Below are positions 34,604 through 44,849 of a stretch of 64,000 nucleotides of DNA, piece after piece; position 1 is the first letter of the stretch; the number at the start of each line of letters is the position of its first letter. This DNA is from an uncultured Carboxylicivirga sp. (GTDB taxonomy: Bacteria > Bacteroidota > Bacteroidia > Bacteroidales > Marinilabiliaceae): contig CANNEA010000003.1 in the NCBI GenBank assembly GCA_947503525.1, positions 620,001-684,000 on the forward strand, given 5' to 3'. A program made the position numbers and the translations under genes. The notes beneath the pieces are model-generated. The model was not told where the DNA came from, made no database searches, and was given only the letters and a program-made list of their open reading frames with translations.

Positions 34604-37024
34604 ATGAAAGTACTGAAGTTTGGAGGTACCTCTATGGGCTCATCTGTAGCCATGCTTAACGTTAAAAGAATCGTTGAGAAATCAAGCGACCAGGTTGTGG
34701 TAGTTGTATCGGCTGTTGGTGGCATTACGGATGAATTAATAAAAACATCTGAGAAGGCTGTAAAAGGGGAAGCTTATATAGATATTCTTAATGGCATTAA
34801 GGAAAAGCATAATCAAATAATATCTGAGTTATTCACACCTGCGTTGGAAGTAAGCTTGCAAGAAAAACTTCTTGTGGTTTGGAAAGAGTTGGAGCAGTTT
34901 CTTCAGGGAATCAGCTTAACTGGAGAGTTAAGTACTAAAAGTTATGATACTATAACTGGCTGCGGAGAGAAACTTTCTTCCACTATTATTTCCTTTTTAA
35001 TTAAGGATTCAAAATTGTACGATAGCCGCCAATTTATAAAAACAGAGTTGAATGGGCGCGGGCATGTGGTAAAGATAAATCCTACCATGCAGGCTATTGG
35101 GGAGCTTAAATTTACTCTGCCTGAGGTAGCAGTATTTCCTGGATATATTTCCAGTGATGACCAGGATGATAATACGACACTAGGAAGAGGTGGTTCAGAT
35201 TATACGGCTGCTTTATTAGCAGCCGGACTGGATGCCGAGCAATTAGAGATATGGACTGATGTAGATGGTTTTATGTCGGCAGATCCTCGTGTAATTAAGA
35301 GGGCATATTGCCTCGATCATCTTAGTTACTCAGAAGCCATGGAGTTATCTCATTTTGGAGCTAAAGTCATTTATCCTCCTACTATAATCCCGACCCTACA
35401 GAAAGAAATTCCAATTCTCATAAAGAACACTTTTAATCCTGAAGCAAAAGGAACTCTTATTGATAAGACATCGGATGGGGAACGGAAAGTAAAAGGACTA
35501 TCATCAATAAAGGATGTAAGCCTTCTTACAGTACAAGGTAATGGTATGATAGGTGTTTCCGGTATATCAATGCGTATGTTTAAAGCATTGGCGGAAAATA
35601 GTATCAACGTTATACTTATTTCGCAGGCTTCCAGTGAAAGCAGTATTTCAGTGGTAATAAATGCTGCGGAGTCAGAGATAGCTAAATTGGCATTGATTAA
35701 GGAATTTGAAAAAGAAATTAGTCGCAAACTCATAAACGGAGTATTGGTGGATACCGATATGGCAGTAGTTGCTGTTGTAGGTGAAGGAATGAAACATACT
35801 TCCGGTGTATCAGGTCAATTGTTTAATGATGTAGGAAGAAATGGTATAAATGTTTATGCGATAGCTCAAGGTGCTTCGGAATTGAATATTTCGTTTGTAA
35901 TTCATGAAAAGGATCTTCGTAAAACTCTAAACGTTGTACATGAAGCATTCTTCTTAAGTCAATATCAAGCCATACATTTATATTTGGCTGGCGTTGGCAC
36001 TGTTGGAAAAAGCTTACTGAAAAAGATCCAGAGACAATCTGAACGACTATTGCAAGTGGAACAATTGAGTATTCGTTTAGCCGGGATCGCTAATTCCCGT
36101 CAGATGATATTTAATGATAGGGGCTTGGAATTAGATAGTGCGATAGATGTACTTAAAGAAGCCAGTCCGGGATCAATTGATCAATTTGTTAAGCAGGCAA
36201 TTGCCAATAACTTATCTAATAGTGTTTTCGTTGACTGTTCGGCAAGTCCAATGGTGGCAGAGCATTATCTGACTTTACTCGAAAACAATGTTTCTGTGGT
36301 AACGGCAAATAAAATTGCAAGTTCGTCGGATTACAAGACCTATCAGCAATTAAAGTCAACTGCTGTACAAAAGGGCGTAAAGTATTTATTTGAAACTAAT
36401 GTCGGAGCTGGTTTGCCAATTATCAACACCATAAATGGTATGATTCAGAGTGGTGATCGTATTCTACAATTAGAAGCTGTACTTTCCGGTACACTCAATT
36501 ATATTGTTAATAACGTATCAGCCGAACGTCCATTGTCAGAAGTGGTTATCGAAGCCAAAGAGAAAGGTTATAGTGAACCCGATCCTCGTATTGACCTTAA
36601 AGGAACCGATGTATTACGTAAATTACTTATTCTGGCTCGTGAAAGTGAATATCCTTTGGAACAGAAACACATTGAGATTACGCCATTTTTACCGGAAGAG
36701 TTTTTTGTTGAAGAATCGGTTGAACAGTTTCTGGAGCGACTTAAATCATTTGATGTGGAGTTTGAAAAAAACCGTAAAGCAGCTGAAGATAAAGGGCTCA
36801 TTTTAAGATATGCTGCCTCATTAAAGGAAGGACAGGCCAAAGTTGGTTTTATTGAAGTTGATCAAACACATCCGTTTTATCGTTTAGAAGACAGCAATAA
36901 TAAAGTGATGTTACGTACAGATTATTATTACGATCATCCAATGGAAATTAAAGGCTATGGTGCCGGAGCTGATGTTACAGCAGCAGGTGTATTTGCTGAT
37001 ATTATTAAAGTTGTTAACCTATAA
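34604..37024 (+). CDS. thrA: Bifunctional aspartate kinase / homoserine dehydrogenase
   Basis: 806 residues. The N-terminal aspartokinase starts VLKFGGTSMGSS and has TLGRGGSDYTAALLAA; two ACT-type regulatory segments lie near 300-450 (LTVQGNGMIGVSGISMRMFKAL); the C-terminal homoserine dehydrogenase begins LAGVGTVGKSLLKKI and contains FVDCSASP, VVTANK and GTLNYI. It catalyses the first and third steps from aspartate to homoserine. It opens a three-gene threonine operon (12 bases to the next gene) and is preceded by the leader peptide. Threonine feedback on the ACT domains is usual for this family. Confidence 0.96.
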   Translation: MKVLKFGGTSMGSSVAMLNVKRIVEKSSDQVVVVVSAVGGITDELIKTSEKAVKGEAYIDILNGIKEKHNQIISELFTPALEVSLQEKLLVVWKELEQFLQGISLTGELSTKSYDTITGCGEKLSSTIISFLIKDSKLYDSRQFIKTELNGRGHVVKINPTMQAIGELKFTLPEVAVFPGYISSDDQDDNTTLGRGGSDYTAALLAAGLDAEQLEIWTDVDGFMSADPRVIKRAYCLDHLSYSEAMELSHFGAKVIYPPTIIPTLQKEIPILIKNTFNPEAKGTLIDKTSDGERKVKGLSSIKDVSLLTVQGNGMIGVSGISMRMFKALAENSINVILISQASSESSISVVINAAESEIAKLALIKEFEKEISRKLINGVLVDTDMAVVAVVGEGMKHTSGVSGQLFNDVGRNGINVYAIAQGASELNISFVIHEKDLRKTLNVVHEAFFLSQYQAIHLYLAGVGTVGKSLLKKIQRQSERLLQVEQLSIRLAGIANSRQMIFNDRGLELDSAIDVLKEASPGSIDQFVKQAIANNLSNSVFVDCSASPMVAEHYLTLLENNVSVVTANKIASSSDYKTYQQLKSTAVQKGVKYLFETNVGAGLPIINTINGMIQSGDRILQLEAVLSGTLNYIVNNVSAERPLSEVVIEAKEKGYSEPDPRIDLKGTDVLRKLLILARESEYPLEQKHIEITPFLPEEFFVEESVEQFLERLKSFDVEFEKNRKAAEDKGLILRYAASLKEGQAKVGFIEVDQTHPFYRLEDSNNKVMLRTDYYYDHPMEIKGYGAGADVTAAGVFADIIKVVNL

Positions 37025-37036
37025 TCCTACATAAAC

Positions 37037-38245
37037 ATGAAGTATTTAGTCATTTTAGCTGATGGATTTGCCGATCAACCAATAGATCGACTTGGAGGTA
37101 AAACTCCAATGATGGCGGCTAAAACTCCGCATATAGATCAATTGTGCCAATTATCAAGATGTGGATTACTTAAAACGGTGCCGGATTCATTACATCCCGG
37201 CAGTGAGGTAGCCAATATGACCATTATGGGTTACGATGCGGCCAAATATTATGAGGGTAGAGGTGTTCTTGAAGCAGCTGCTCTTGGTTTGGATTTAGAT
37301 GATGATGATTTGGCTTTTCGCTGTAATTTGGTGAGTGCAGAGGAAGGTGTTCTACTTAATCATTCTGCTGGGCATATTTCGACTCCTGAGGCCAAGGAAC
37401 TTATTGATGTTCTTAACGAAAATCTGAGCAATGATCGAGTGAAATTCTATCCGGGTGTAAGTTACCGTCATGTAATGGTAATAAAAGGTGGCAAAAACGG
37501 CCTGTCATGTACACCGCCTCACGATGTGCCTGGAACGAAGATTGACGGAATTTTACCCAAACCTGCACAAGGTCATGAAACAGCCCGTTTATTAAGCGAT
37601 TTAATGCTGAAGTCTAACGATGTTTTAGATAATCATCCCGTAAATAAAAAACGTAAAGAGAAGGGTAAGCCTGTTGCAAATATGATTTGGCCCTGGTCTC
37701 CCGGATTTAAACCTCAAATGCCATTACTTAAAGATCTCTATGGCATTGAAAACGGTGTAGTTATATCAGCGGTAGATTTAATTCATGGTTTAGGTAAACT
37801 TGGTGGCTTAAAATCTGTTTTTGTGGATGGAGCTACCGGTTTATTTGATACTAATTATACTGGAAAAGCTGAAGCAGCTCTTGAAGCCCTGAAAGATAAT
37901 GACTATGTCTTTCTTCACATTGAGGCACCTGACGAAGCCGGGCATGAAGGTGATGTGGAACTTAAGATAAAAACATTAGAAGATATAGATCAACTGGTGG
38001 TTAAACCCGTATTGAGCTATTTGGATAGTCATAAGGAAGAATTGAGCATTGCTTTTTTACCTGATCATCCTACTCCTTGTGAATTACGAACACACACAAG
38101 AGATTATGTGCCATTTATGATTTCAAGACCAGGTGTTAAAGCTGATAATGTTAATGAATATAACGAATCATCGGTTGCAGATGGTGAAATTGGCTTTCTG
38201 GATCAGACAGAATTTATGACCTATTTCCTATCTGGTAAGAAGTAA
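37037..38245 (+). CDS. Phosphoglycerate mutase-like protein, probable homoserine kinase
   Basis: 402 residues of the alkaline-phosphatase superfamily, archaeal-type cofactor-independent phosphoglycerate mutase (ApgM-like): ILADGFADQPI with the metal-binding Asp, CGLLKTVPDSLHPGSEVANMTIMGYD, FLHIEAPDEAGHEGD and FLPDHPTPCELRTHT. Genes of this type sit between thrA and thrC in many Bacteroidota that lack thrB, and are annotated as proposed homoserine kinases. The same order here supports that role by context. No GHMP-type thrB is in the window. Glycolytic mutase activity is the alternative. Confidence 0.82.
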   Translation: MKYLVILADGFADQPIDRLGGKTPMMAAKTPHIDQLCQLSRCGLLKTVPDSLHPGSEVANMTIMGYDAAKYYEGRGVLEAAALGLDLDDDDLAFRCNLVSAEEGVLLNHSAGHISTPEAKELIDVLNENLSNDRVKFYPGVSYRHVMVIKGGKNGLSCTPPHDVPGTKIDGILPKPAQGHETARLLSDLMLKSNDVLDNHPVNKKRKEKGKPVANMIWPWSPGFKPQMPLLKDLYGIENGVVISAVDLIHGLGKLGGLKSVFVDGATGLFDTNYTGKAEAALEALKDNDYVFLHIEAPDEAGHEGDVELKIKTLEDIDQLVVKPVLSYLDSHKEELSIAFLPDHPTPCELRTHTRDYVPFMISRPGVKADNVNEYNESSVADGEIGFLDQTEFMTYFLSGKK

Positions 38246-38271
38246 ATACATGAATATTTAACAGTAACACT

Positions 38272-39585
38272 ATGCAATTTTATAGTACCAACAATGCATC
38301 GCATATAAGTGATTTAAAAAGTGCCGTTCTCAACGGATTGGCTCCTGATAAAGGACTGTATATGCCCGAAGAGATTCCAGTATTACCAGAAAGTTTCTGG
38401 AAGGAATTACCAAATATGGATCTTGGTGAGATTGGTTTTCATGTATTGAGTCCATATTTTTGTCCAACCATCAGTGAAGCTGACTTTAAAGTCTTGACAA
38501 AGGAAGCGTTTAATTTTCCTATACCTTTAAAGCAGGTGTCAGAGCAAATTTATGCACTTGAATTATTTCACGGACCTACCTTAGCCTTTAAGGATATTGG
38601 TGCAAGATTTCTGGCCAGAGTAATGGCTCAGTTCACTAAAGGTTTGGATAAAACAATAAATGTATTGGTTGCCACATCCGGAGATACCGGAAGTGCGGTT
38701 GCCAATGGTTTTTTGGGTGTTGATGGTGTCGATGTATATGTTCTTTATCCCAAAGGGTTGGTTTCTGAGGTGCAGGAGAAACAGTTTGTTACCTTGGGAC
38801 AAAACGTAACAGCTATAGAAGTAGATGGTACTTTTGACGATTGCCAAAGGATGGTGAAAGCTGCCTTTATGGATCAGCAACTAAATGAGGAATTGGTATT
38901 AACATCTGCCAACTCAATTAATCTGGCTCGCTTTTTACCTCAAATGGTGTATTACTATTATGCCTACGCCCAAGCCATTAAATTAGGAAAAAAAGACATT
39001 ACAGTTTCAGTTCCAAGTGGTAATTTTGGGAATTTAACAGCTGGATTGATTGCCCATAAAATGGGTTTACCGGTAAAACAATTTGTTGCAGCAACTAATA
39101 TAAACGACATAGTACCAAAATATCTGGAAACAGGTATTTATAAACCAAGTGCAAGTATAGCAACATCAGCTAATGCCATGGATGTTGGTGATCCAAGTAA
39201 TTTTGTGCGTATCCAAGAGTTATACGATAATGAATTGCAAGGTATTAAAAGCGACATTAATGGATATGTATGCCAAAACGAAGAGATCAGTCAGACAATA
39301 GACCTTGTGTATTCGCAGTTTAAGTATATTTTGGATCCGCATGGCGCCATTGGATACAGATCATTGAATGATTTATTGGATAACGACGACTTTGGCATCT
39401 TTCTTGCGACTGCACATCCGGCTAAGTTTCCCGAAACGGTGGAGAAAATAATTAAAACCAAGGTTGAACAGCCTGAGCGTTTAAAGAAATTTATGCTGGG
39501 AAAGAAGGATGTTAAGACTTCTTCAAGAGATTATGAAGATTTCAAAACATTGCTAAAAAAACAATGTGAAATAAGGTTAGCTTAA
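38272..39585 (+). CDS. thrC: Threonine synthase
   Basis: 437 residues. It converts O-phosphohomoserine to threonine with PLP. The PLP-lysine motif is in HGPTLAFKDIGARF; VATSGDTGSAVANGF and SVPSGNFGNLTAGL form the phosphate cup; the N-terminal FYSTNNASHISDLKSAVLNGLAPDKGLYMPE is typical of the E. coli-type enzyme. It is the last gene of the thr operon, 26 bases after the kinase-like gene, followed by a terminator. Confidence 0.96.
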   Translation: MQFYSTNNASHISDLKSAVLNGLAPDKGLYMPEEIPVLPESFWKELPNMDLGEIGFHVLSPYFCPTISEADFKVLTKEAFNFPIPLKQVSEQIYALELFHGPTLAFKDIGARFLARVMAQFTKGLDKTINVLVATSGDTGSAVANGFLGVDGVDVYVLYPKGLVSEVQEKQFVTLGQNVTAIEVDGTFDDCQRMVKAAFMDQQLNEELVLTSANSINLARFLPQMVYYYYAYAQAIKLGKKDITVSVPSGNFGNLTAGLIAHKMGLPVKQFVAATNINDIVPKYLETGIYKPSASIATSANAMDVGDPSNFVRIQELYDNELQGIKSDINGYVCQNEEISQTIDLVYSQFKYILDPHGAIGYRSLNDLLDNDDFGIFLATAHPAKFPETVEKIIKTKVEQPERLKKFMLGKKDVKTSSRDYEDFKTLLKKQCEIRLA

Positions 39586-39586
39586 G

Positions 39587-39615
39587 AAAAACCTGATTGA
39601 GATTAAAGGTTTTTT
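39587..39615 (+). terminator. Terminator after thrC
   Basis: AAAAACCT (39587-39594) pairs with AGGTTTTT (39607-39614) with a T-rich right arm directly behind the thrC stop. Confidence 0.75.
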
Positions 39616-39685
39616 AAAAAAAAAACTATTTTTACGATCAAAGAATTGAATTAAGTCTATAAAATAAGATTAAAAGTTATTTATT

Positions 39686-40327
39686 ATGAAGTATTTAGCA
39701 ACTTTATCCTTTTTGATGTTGATGTTTGTCGGAGCGATTGCTCAGGACAAAAGTGCGGCTGAATTGAAAAATGAAGGAAATGCTGCCCTTAAAGCAAAAG
39801 ATTATAAAACTGCATTGGCGTTGTTCGAACAGTCAATCTCTTCATGGGGAGAAGAAGAGGAAATGGATGCAGCGATGGTATATAATACTGCTACATGTGC
39901 ACGTAAAATTAAGGACTATGATAAAGCCATTAAGTATTATGGTCAATCAAAGGAATTAGCTTATAAAGCTGATGTGTCTACATATTATACTGCCTATTCA
40001 TACGATAAGCAAGAAAAAGATGCTGAGAAGGTAGAAGTTCTTGTAGCTGGAATTGAAGAATTCAGTACCAGCAAGTATGTTGGTCACATGAAAAAAATGT
40101 TGGCTAAGCAATATTTAATGGATAGTAACAAATTCTATACTGAAGGACAGACTATCTTAAATTCACGTGTTGATGGTAACCGCGATCAGTGGGATGCCAT
40201 TAAAGCAAAAGCAAAAGTGGTATTTGATAAGTCAAGTGAACTTGCTAATAAAGCTTTAGAATTAGACCCAACAAATGCTAATGCAAAAACTATTCTTACG
40301 GGGATTGATACTATGATGGCTAGCTAA
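39686..40327 (+). CDS. Exported tetratricopeptide-repeat protein
   Basis: 213 residues. A 19-residue signal peptide (ending VGAIAQ) is followed by TPR-like helical repeats: AELKNEGNAALKAKDYKTALALFEQSI, MVYNTATCARKIKDYDKAIKYYGQS, and a C-terminal NKALELDPTNANAK. It should be a periplasmic scaffold or assembly factor; nothing points to a specific partner. It has its own terminator and is followed by a second TPR gene. Confidence 0.75.
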   Translation: MKYLATLSFLMLMFVGAIAQDKSAAELKNEGNAALKAKDYKTALALFEQSISSWGEEEEMDAAMVYNTATCARKIKDYDKAIKYYGQSKELAYKADVSTYYTAYSYDKQEKDAEKVEVLVAGIEEFSTSKYVGHMKKMLAKQYLMDSNKFYTEGQTILNSRVDGNRDQWDAIKAKAKVVFDKSSELANKALELDPTNANAKTILTGIDTMMAS

Positions 40328-40350
40328 TTTAATTTAGCTCAACGATATTT

Positions 40351-40380
40351 AAGGCGTTTGATTAATTTCAAGCGCCTTTC
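40351..40380 (+). terminator. Terminator after the first TPR gene
   Basis: AAGGCGTTTG (40351-40360) pairs with CAAGCGCCTT (40369-40378; one G-T pair), followed by a TTCTTCTT tail. Confidence 0.7.
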
Positions 40381-40431
40381 TTCTTGCAAAAAATCATATA
40401 TGAAAACCATATTGAAATGACATCTAGTTCT

Positions 40432-40439
40432 TACATTTG
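40432..40439 (+). promoter_or_regulatory. -7 promoter element (TACATTTG)
   Basis: Exact TAnnTTTG match 16 bases before ATG 40455. It overlaps the in-frame TTG 40437 and lies too close to ATG 40443, which favours 40455 as the start. Confidence 0.5.
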
Positions 40440-40454
40440 ATAATGATAAATTTA

Positions 40455-41354
40455 ATGAACAACTCAATACGGCTAGATTTGAAAATTACTATTTCTACTA
40501 TTTTATTCTTTTTACCTTTTATATTATTAGCTCAGGATGCAGATGTGTTAAAGAGCGATGCTATTATGAATGAAGGGCAGATGCAGTATTTAAAAGCTGC
40601 GGAATTGTACGAAAAAGCCGCATTGGCCTATGAGTCAGAGAATCAATCAGATGTTTTTTTATGGTTTAAAAGTGGTCAGAATTACAATAGGGTTAAGCAG
40701 TATGACAAAGCTCTTCCGGTTTTATTAAAAGCAAAGGATGGGCACTACAAGGAATCTGAACTGTTTTTATCCTTGGCCGATAGTTATATTGGTTTAAAGA
40801 AATTTAAAGAGGCAGAGATTATTCTAATGGAAGGTAAGGACCTGGAGAATTCAGAAGATGTTGATTTTAGTAAGCGACTTGGTTTAGTTTACCTGAATAC
40901 CAAACAATATGACAAGTCAATTAATCTTTTAAATACAAGCCTTAAAGCTGATCCACAAAACTATAGGTTATGGTACTTATTGGCTTCAACATATGAACGT
41001 CAAAAAGAGCTTGCTAATGCATGTGATTGCTATAAAAGAATGCTGGAAATTAAACCTGAAGATAAGACCAGTATAAAGAAGTTAGGCGTATTGAATTTTC
41101 AACAAACGGATTATAAATATAAGAAAGAAACTAAGCGTTACGAATCACTGAAGAATCCAACACGAGTGGATTATCATAATTCGACTAAGAAATTAGAAAC
41201 AATTAGTCAGGACTATAAAATAGCTTTACCATATTTGGAAAAAGCCCATGCAAATTCTCCAAATGACAAGGCCGTTATCTCTTGTCTGGGTATAGCTTAT
41301 CGCCGACTGAAAATGGAAGTTAAGGCGGATGAATTTTCCAAACTTATGCAATAA
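40455..41354 (+). CDS. Exported tetratricopeptide-repeat protein
   Basis: About 299 residues. An N-terminal hydrophobic signal (ISTILFFLPFILLAQ) is followed by at least six TPR-like helical pairs: MQYLKAAELYEKAALAYES, FLWFKSGQNYNRVKQYDKAL, SLADSYIGLKKFKEAEIIL, RLGLVYLNTKQYDKSINLL, YLLASTYERQKELANACDCY. A family-specific job cannot be named. Start choice rests on the promoter position and the signal peptide. The next gene, hrpB, starts 107 bases downstream. Confidence 0.75.
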   Translation: MNNSIRLDLKITISTILFFLPFILLAQDADVLKSDAIMNEGQMQYLKAAELYEKAALAYESENQSDVFLWFKSGQNYNRVKQYDKALPVLLKAKDGHYKESELFLSLADSYIGLKKFKEAEIILMEGKDLENSEDVDFSKRLGLVYLNTKQYDKSINLLNTSLKADPQNYRLWYLLASTYERQKELANACDCYKRMLEIKPEDKTSIKKLGVLNFQQTDYKYKKETKRYESLKNPTRVDYHNSTKKLETISQDYKIALPYLEKAHANSPNDKAVISCLGIAYRRLKMEVKADEFSKLMQ

Positions 41355-41461
41355 CTTAGTCTAATGAGCTAAGGTTTATAGAGTCTTCATCTCTTTTCTT
41401 TTGTGGGGATCATATAATAAAGCTTGGTTTAGTTACTTTTGCGGGTAATAAATACGATACT

Positions 41462-43945
41462 TTGAAATTCGATCCATATTTAATAGATCTTCCAATAAGA
41501 GATGTGATTTCTGATGTCAGAAATCAACTCATTACAGATAATACCTTAATTGTAAATGCACCACCGGGAGCAGGCAAAAGTACCTTATTACCTTTGGCTT
41601 TACTCAATGAAGGCTGGTTGCAGGGACAGAAGATAATAATGCTTGAACCACGGCGTTTGGCAGCCAGGACCATAGCTGAACGAATGGCTCAGCTTCTGAA
41701 TGAAAAAGTTGGAGAAAGTATTGGTTATCGTATTCGCTTCGATAATAAAGTTGGACCTGACACTAAAATTGAAGTGGTAACTGAAGGTATACTTACCCGG
41801 ATGCTGCAATCAGATAATGCACTTGAAGGTATTGGTTTGGTCATCTTTGATGAGTTTCACGAGCGAAGTTTATTTGCTGATCTGGCCCTTGCTTTAAGTC
41901 GTGAATGCCAAGAAGTACTGCGACCTGATTTACGATTAATGATAATGTCTGCTACATTGGATATGCCTCAGCTCACATCTTTGTTATCGTCTAAATCTGT
42001 AGTTAGTAAGGGCCGTATGTTTCCGGTAGAAACGATATATGCTGGCGAGATTGATGTTTTTTCCATTGCTGAAATGACAGCAAGGGTGGTAGATAAGGCT
42101 GTGAAAGAACAAGAGGGTGATATCCTCGTTTTTTTGCCCGGTGAAGGAGAAATAAAGAATTGTGCGAAACTTTTAAAACATCTGGATAAGAAGGTCCAGA
42201 TCCATTTGCTTTATGGTCAGCTTAATGCATCGCGCCAGTATGCCGCCATTATGCCGGATAAACAAGGCAGACGGAAGATTGTGCTAGCTACTTCAATAGC
42301 AGAAACCAGCTTAACCATTGAAGGAGTTAAGGTTGTGGTGGATTGCGGATTTGGTCGTACTATGCGATTTAATCCGGGAACCGGATTATCGAGATTGGAG
42401 ACCATTGAGATATCAAAAGATTCCGCTGATCAAAGGGCTGGCAGGGCAGGACGTCTGGCTCCCGGAGTGTGTTATCGTCTATGGAATAAAGCACTTCATG
42501 AACGAAAACAAGAACATCGTAAACCAGAGATAGAAGAGGCGGATTTGGCCTCCTTGGTGCTTGATTTGGCTCAATGGGGTGTAGATGATATTAATCGCTT
42601 AAGTTGGTTGTCTAATCCTCCTAAAGGTCATTTGGCTCAGGCCAATGAATTGTTGGAGCAATTGGATGCCATAAATAATAAAAAGATAACAGAGCACGGT
42701 AAGGCTTTGCATCGACTTCCCTGTCACCCGCGAATTGCACATATGCTTTTGCTTGCCGAAGAGGAAGGCTTGAGTAGTTTGGCAACTGATGTTGCCGCTT
42801 TACTTGAAGAGCGTGATCCTTTAGGCAGAGAGGAAGGTATTGATATTAATAAGCGCATTGAGGCCTTGCGAAGAATGCGAATGGGAAATATCAAAAGCAG
42901 GAGTCTTTCGCGTATTGAAAAAATTGCTGCACAATACAGAAAACTGCTTAATGTTGAAGAAGATAATTCAGCAGTAGATCCTTTTGAAACCGGACTTGTA
43001 TTAGTTTTTGCCTATCCTGAACGTATTGCTCATGCTAAACGGGGAAATAACGCACAATTTAAATTGGCAAATGGTAATATTGCAGCGGCCGGTAAAAATG
43101 ATGATTTAGCCTATGAATCGTGGTTGTCTGTTGCTCACTTGAATGCCAGTGATAAAGTAGGGAAGATATTTCTGGCATCACCGCTAAATCCTAAAGATTT
43201 GGCTCCGATGGTAAAAAGTCTCGATCGGGTGAGCTGGGACACAAAAAAAGGTGGGTTTATAGCGCTTAAGGAATTGAGAATAGGACATATTGTGCTTCAA
43301 AGTAATCCATTGCAAAATTATGATCCGGATTTGAAAATAAAAGCCATTTGTAAAGCCATTGAGAAGGAAGGAGAATGGTTGCTAAATTTTAATGAGGAGG
43401 TAAAGCAATGGCAATATAGGGTATTAAGTTTACGAAAATGGTGCAAGGATATGAATTGGCCAGATGTGTCAACAGCTCAATTACTGGCCACTAATGACGA
43501 ATGGTTATCAACATATTTAACAAGCGTTAAAAAGCCAGATGATTTAAAGAAGATCAACATAAAGGAAGTATTGCAACATCATCTTTCATTTGATTTACAA
43601 AAGCAATTGGAAATATTGGCGCCAGAGAAGATAAAAGTACCAAGCGGTTCTTATATCAAGCTTAAGTATTCTGAAACGGGAGAGACACCTGTATTGGCTG
43701 CCAGATTACAAGAGGTGTTTGGAATGCAGGATACTCCTACAGTAAATAAGGGCCAGATAAAGGTATTGATGCACCTCTTATCACCTGGCTTTAAACCTGT
43801 GCAAATAACTGGTGATCTTAATAGCTTTTGGGCCAATGCCTACTTCGAGGTTCGAAAAGAATTACGCACACGCTATCCTAAACACGAATGGCCTGAAAAC
43901 CCAATGGAAGCACAAGCCATAAGAGGGGTGAAGAGAAGAAAGTAA
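41462..43945 (+). CDS. hrpB: ATP-dependent helicase HrpB
   Basis: 827 residues of the DEAH/RHA family. Motif I is PPGAGKSTLLP, motif Ia EPRRLAARTIAERMA, motif II DEFH (IFDEFHERSLFADL), motif III SATLD, motif V LATSIAETSLTIEGV and motif VI DQRAGRAGRLAPG. The C-terminal HrpB_C domain is present (ending KHEWPENPMEA). HrpB's cellular role is poorly known. The start is TTG 41462: no ATG or GTG lies between the upstream in-frame stretch and motif I, and the first residues MKFDPYLIDLPIRDV match the family's N-terminus. Confidence 0.93.
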   Translation: MKFDPYLIDLPIRDVISDVRNQLITDNTLIVNAPPGAGKSTLLPLALLNEGWLQGQKIIMLEPRRLAARTIAERMAQLLNEKVGESIGYRIRFDNKVGPDTKIEVVTEGILTRMLQSDNALEGIGLVIFDEFHERSLFADLALALSRECQEVLRPDLRLMIMSATLDMPQLTSLLSSKSVVSKGRMFPVETIYAGEIDVFSIAEMTARVVDKAVKEQEGDILVFLPGEGEIKNCAKLLKHLDKKVQIHLLYGQLNASRQYAAIMPDKQGRRKIVLATSIAETSLTIEGVKVVVDCGFGRTMRFNPGTGLSRLETIEISKDSADQRAGRAGRLAPGVCYRLWNKALHERKQEHRKPEIEEADLASLVLDLAQWGVDDINRLSWLSNPPKGHLAQANELLEQLDAINNKKITEHGKALHRLPCHPRIAHMLLLAEEEGLSSLATDVAALLEERDPLGREEGIDINKRIEALRRMRMGNIKSRSLSRIEKIAAQYRKLLNVEEDNSAVDPFETGLVLVFAYPERIAHAKRGNNAQFKLANGNIAAAGKNDDLAYESWLSVAHLNASDKVGKIFLASPLNPKDLAPMVKSLDRVSWDTKKGGFIALKELRIGHIVLQSNPLQNYDPDLKIKAICKAIEKEGEWLLNFNEEVKQWQYRVLSLRKWCKDMNWPDVSTAQLLATNDEWLSTYLTSVKKPDDLKKINIKEVLQHHLSFDLQKQLEILAPEKIKVPSGSYIKLKYSETGETPVLAARLQEVFGMQDTPTVNKGQIKVLMHLLSPGFKPVQITGDLNSFWANAYFEVRKELRTRYPKHEWPENPMEAQAIRGVKRRK

Positions 43946-43987
43946 GCGTATCTCGATTATAAGGATAAGACCACTCAAAGTCGCTTT

Positions 43988-44833
43988 TTATTTAAAGGTA
44001 TAACAGGCTCTTAATCCCAGGGTATTGCCAAGTAAAGGTTGAATATCAAGTCCTGAATGATACAGCTTTCTCTTGTGAAAATGTGGTACGAGTATACCGG
44101 AAGCAGCACCAACAAGGCCTCCTATAATAACATCTGTTGGAAAGTGTTTCATGGCTTTAACTCTGTAATACCCAACCAAAGATGGAGGAATTAGCGCAGC
44201 GCCAAATATCCAGTATTTTTTATTTTCTAATCCGGGATGATAATCACAAAACACTTTTGCCATAAAAAAGGAGGCACTTGCTGTTGATGAAACATGACCA
44301 CTATAAAAAGAATTGCGTGTTTCGTTCGCTGTGCGTTCCTCAATAGGAATATCATGGTGATAAACCAGGGGCCTGACCCGGTTGAAAAGACTAGTATTTA
44401 CAATGTAGATTCCACTGTTTATGGCATGTGTTTCAGCATACAGAACTAGTAAATCCAGCCAATCCTTTCTAATTTTACGATCTAAGCCCAATAGTATAGG
44501 AAGCCCGACTGATATATTCAAAAACAGATCAGACAAATCATGTGCTCGTTCCCGATAACTAGGATCTTGTTGAGTGGCTATTCGATCAAAAGCCCAAATA
44601 TCGTTTGCATCCAGTTTTTGAACTTCTTCATAGCTCAATCCAGGTTTATTATCCAGGTATCGAAATCCATAATAATCAGCTACAAGCAGGGCTGTTGATA
44701 TAGGAATCTCTATTTTTTTATTGACCTTATATACTGAACTTGAATCACGGCCCGTCTGCTGAGCATGCAGTCTTTCCGGAATAAATCCTATGAGCAGTAT
44801 TAAAAACAATAAGGCAGGAAAATAGCCAATCAT
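43988..44833 (-). CDS. PAP2-family phosphatase, exported or membrane-bound
   Basis: 281 residues. A hydrophobic signal (ending RLHAQQ) precedes a PAP2/vanadium-haloperoxidase-type core with the three motifs NRVRPLVY, SFYSGHVSS and YYRVKAMKHFPTDVIIGG. It should remove phosphate from a lipid or other phosphomonoester/pyrophosphate on the outer face of the inner membrane. It is the last gene of the minus-strand phosphate-themed unit, 16 bases after the HD protein gene. The substrate cannot be read. Confidence 0.85.
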   Translation of the reverse strand: MIGYFPALLFLILLIGFIPERLHAQQTGRDSSSVYKVNKKIEIPISTALLVADYYGFRYLDNKPGLSYEEVQKLDANDIWAFDRIATQQDPSYRERAHDLSDLFLNISVGLPILLGLDRKIRKDWLDLLVLYAETHAINSGIYIVNTSLFNRVRPLVYHHDIPIEERTANETRNSFYSGHVSSTASASFFMAKVFCDYHPGLENKKYWIFGAALIPPSLVGYYRVKAMKHFPTDVIIGGLVGAASGILVPHFHKRKLYHSGLDIQPLLGNTLGLRACYTFK

Positions 44834-44849
44834 AAACTGAATTTATATT

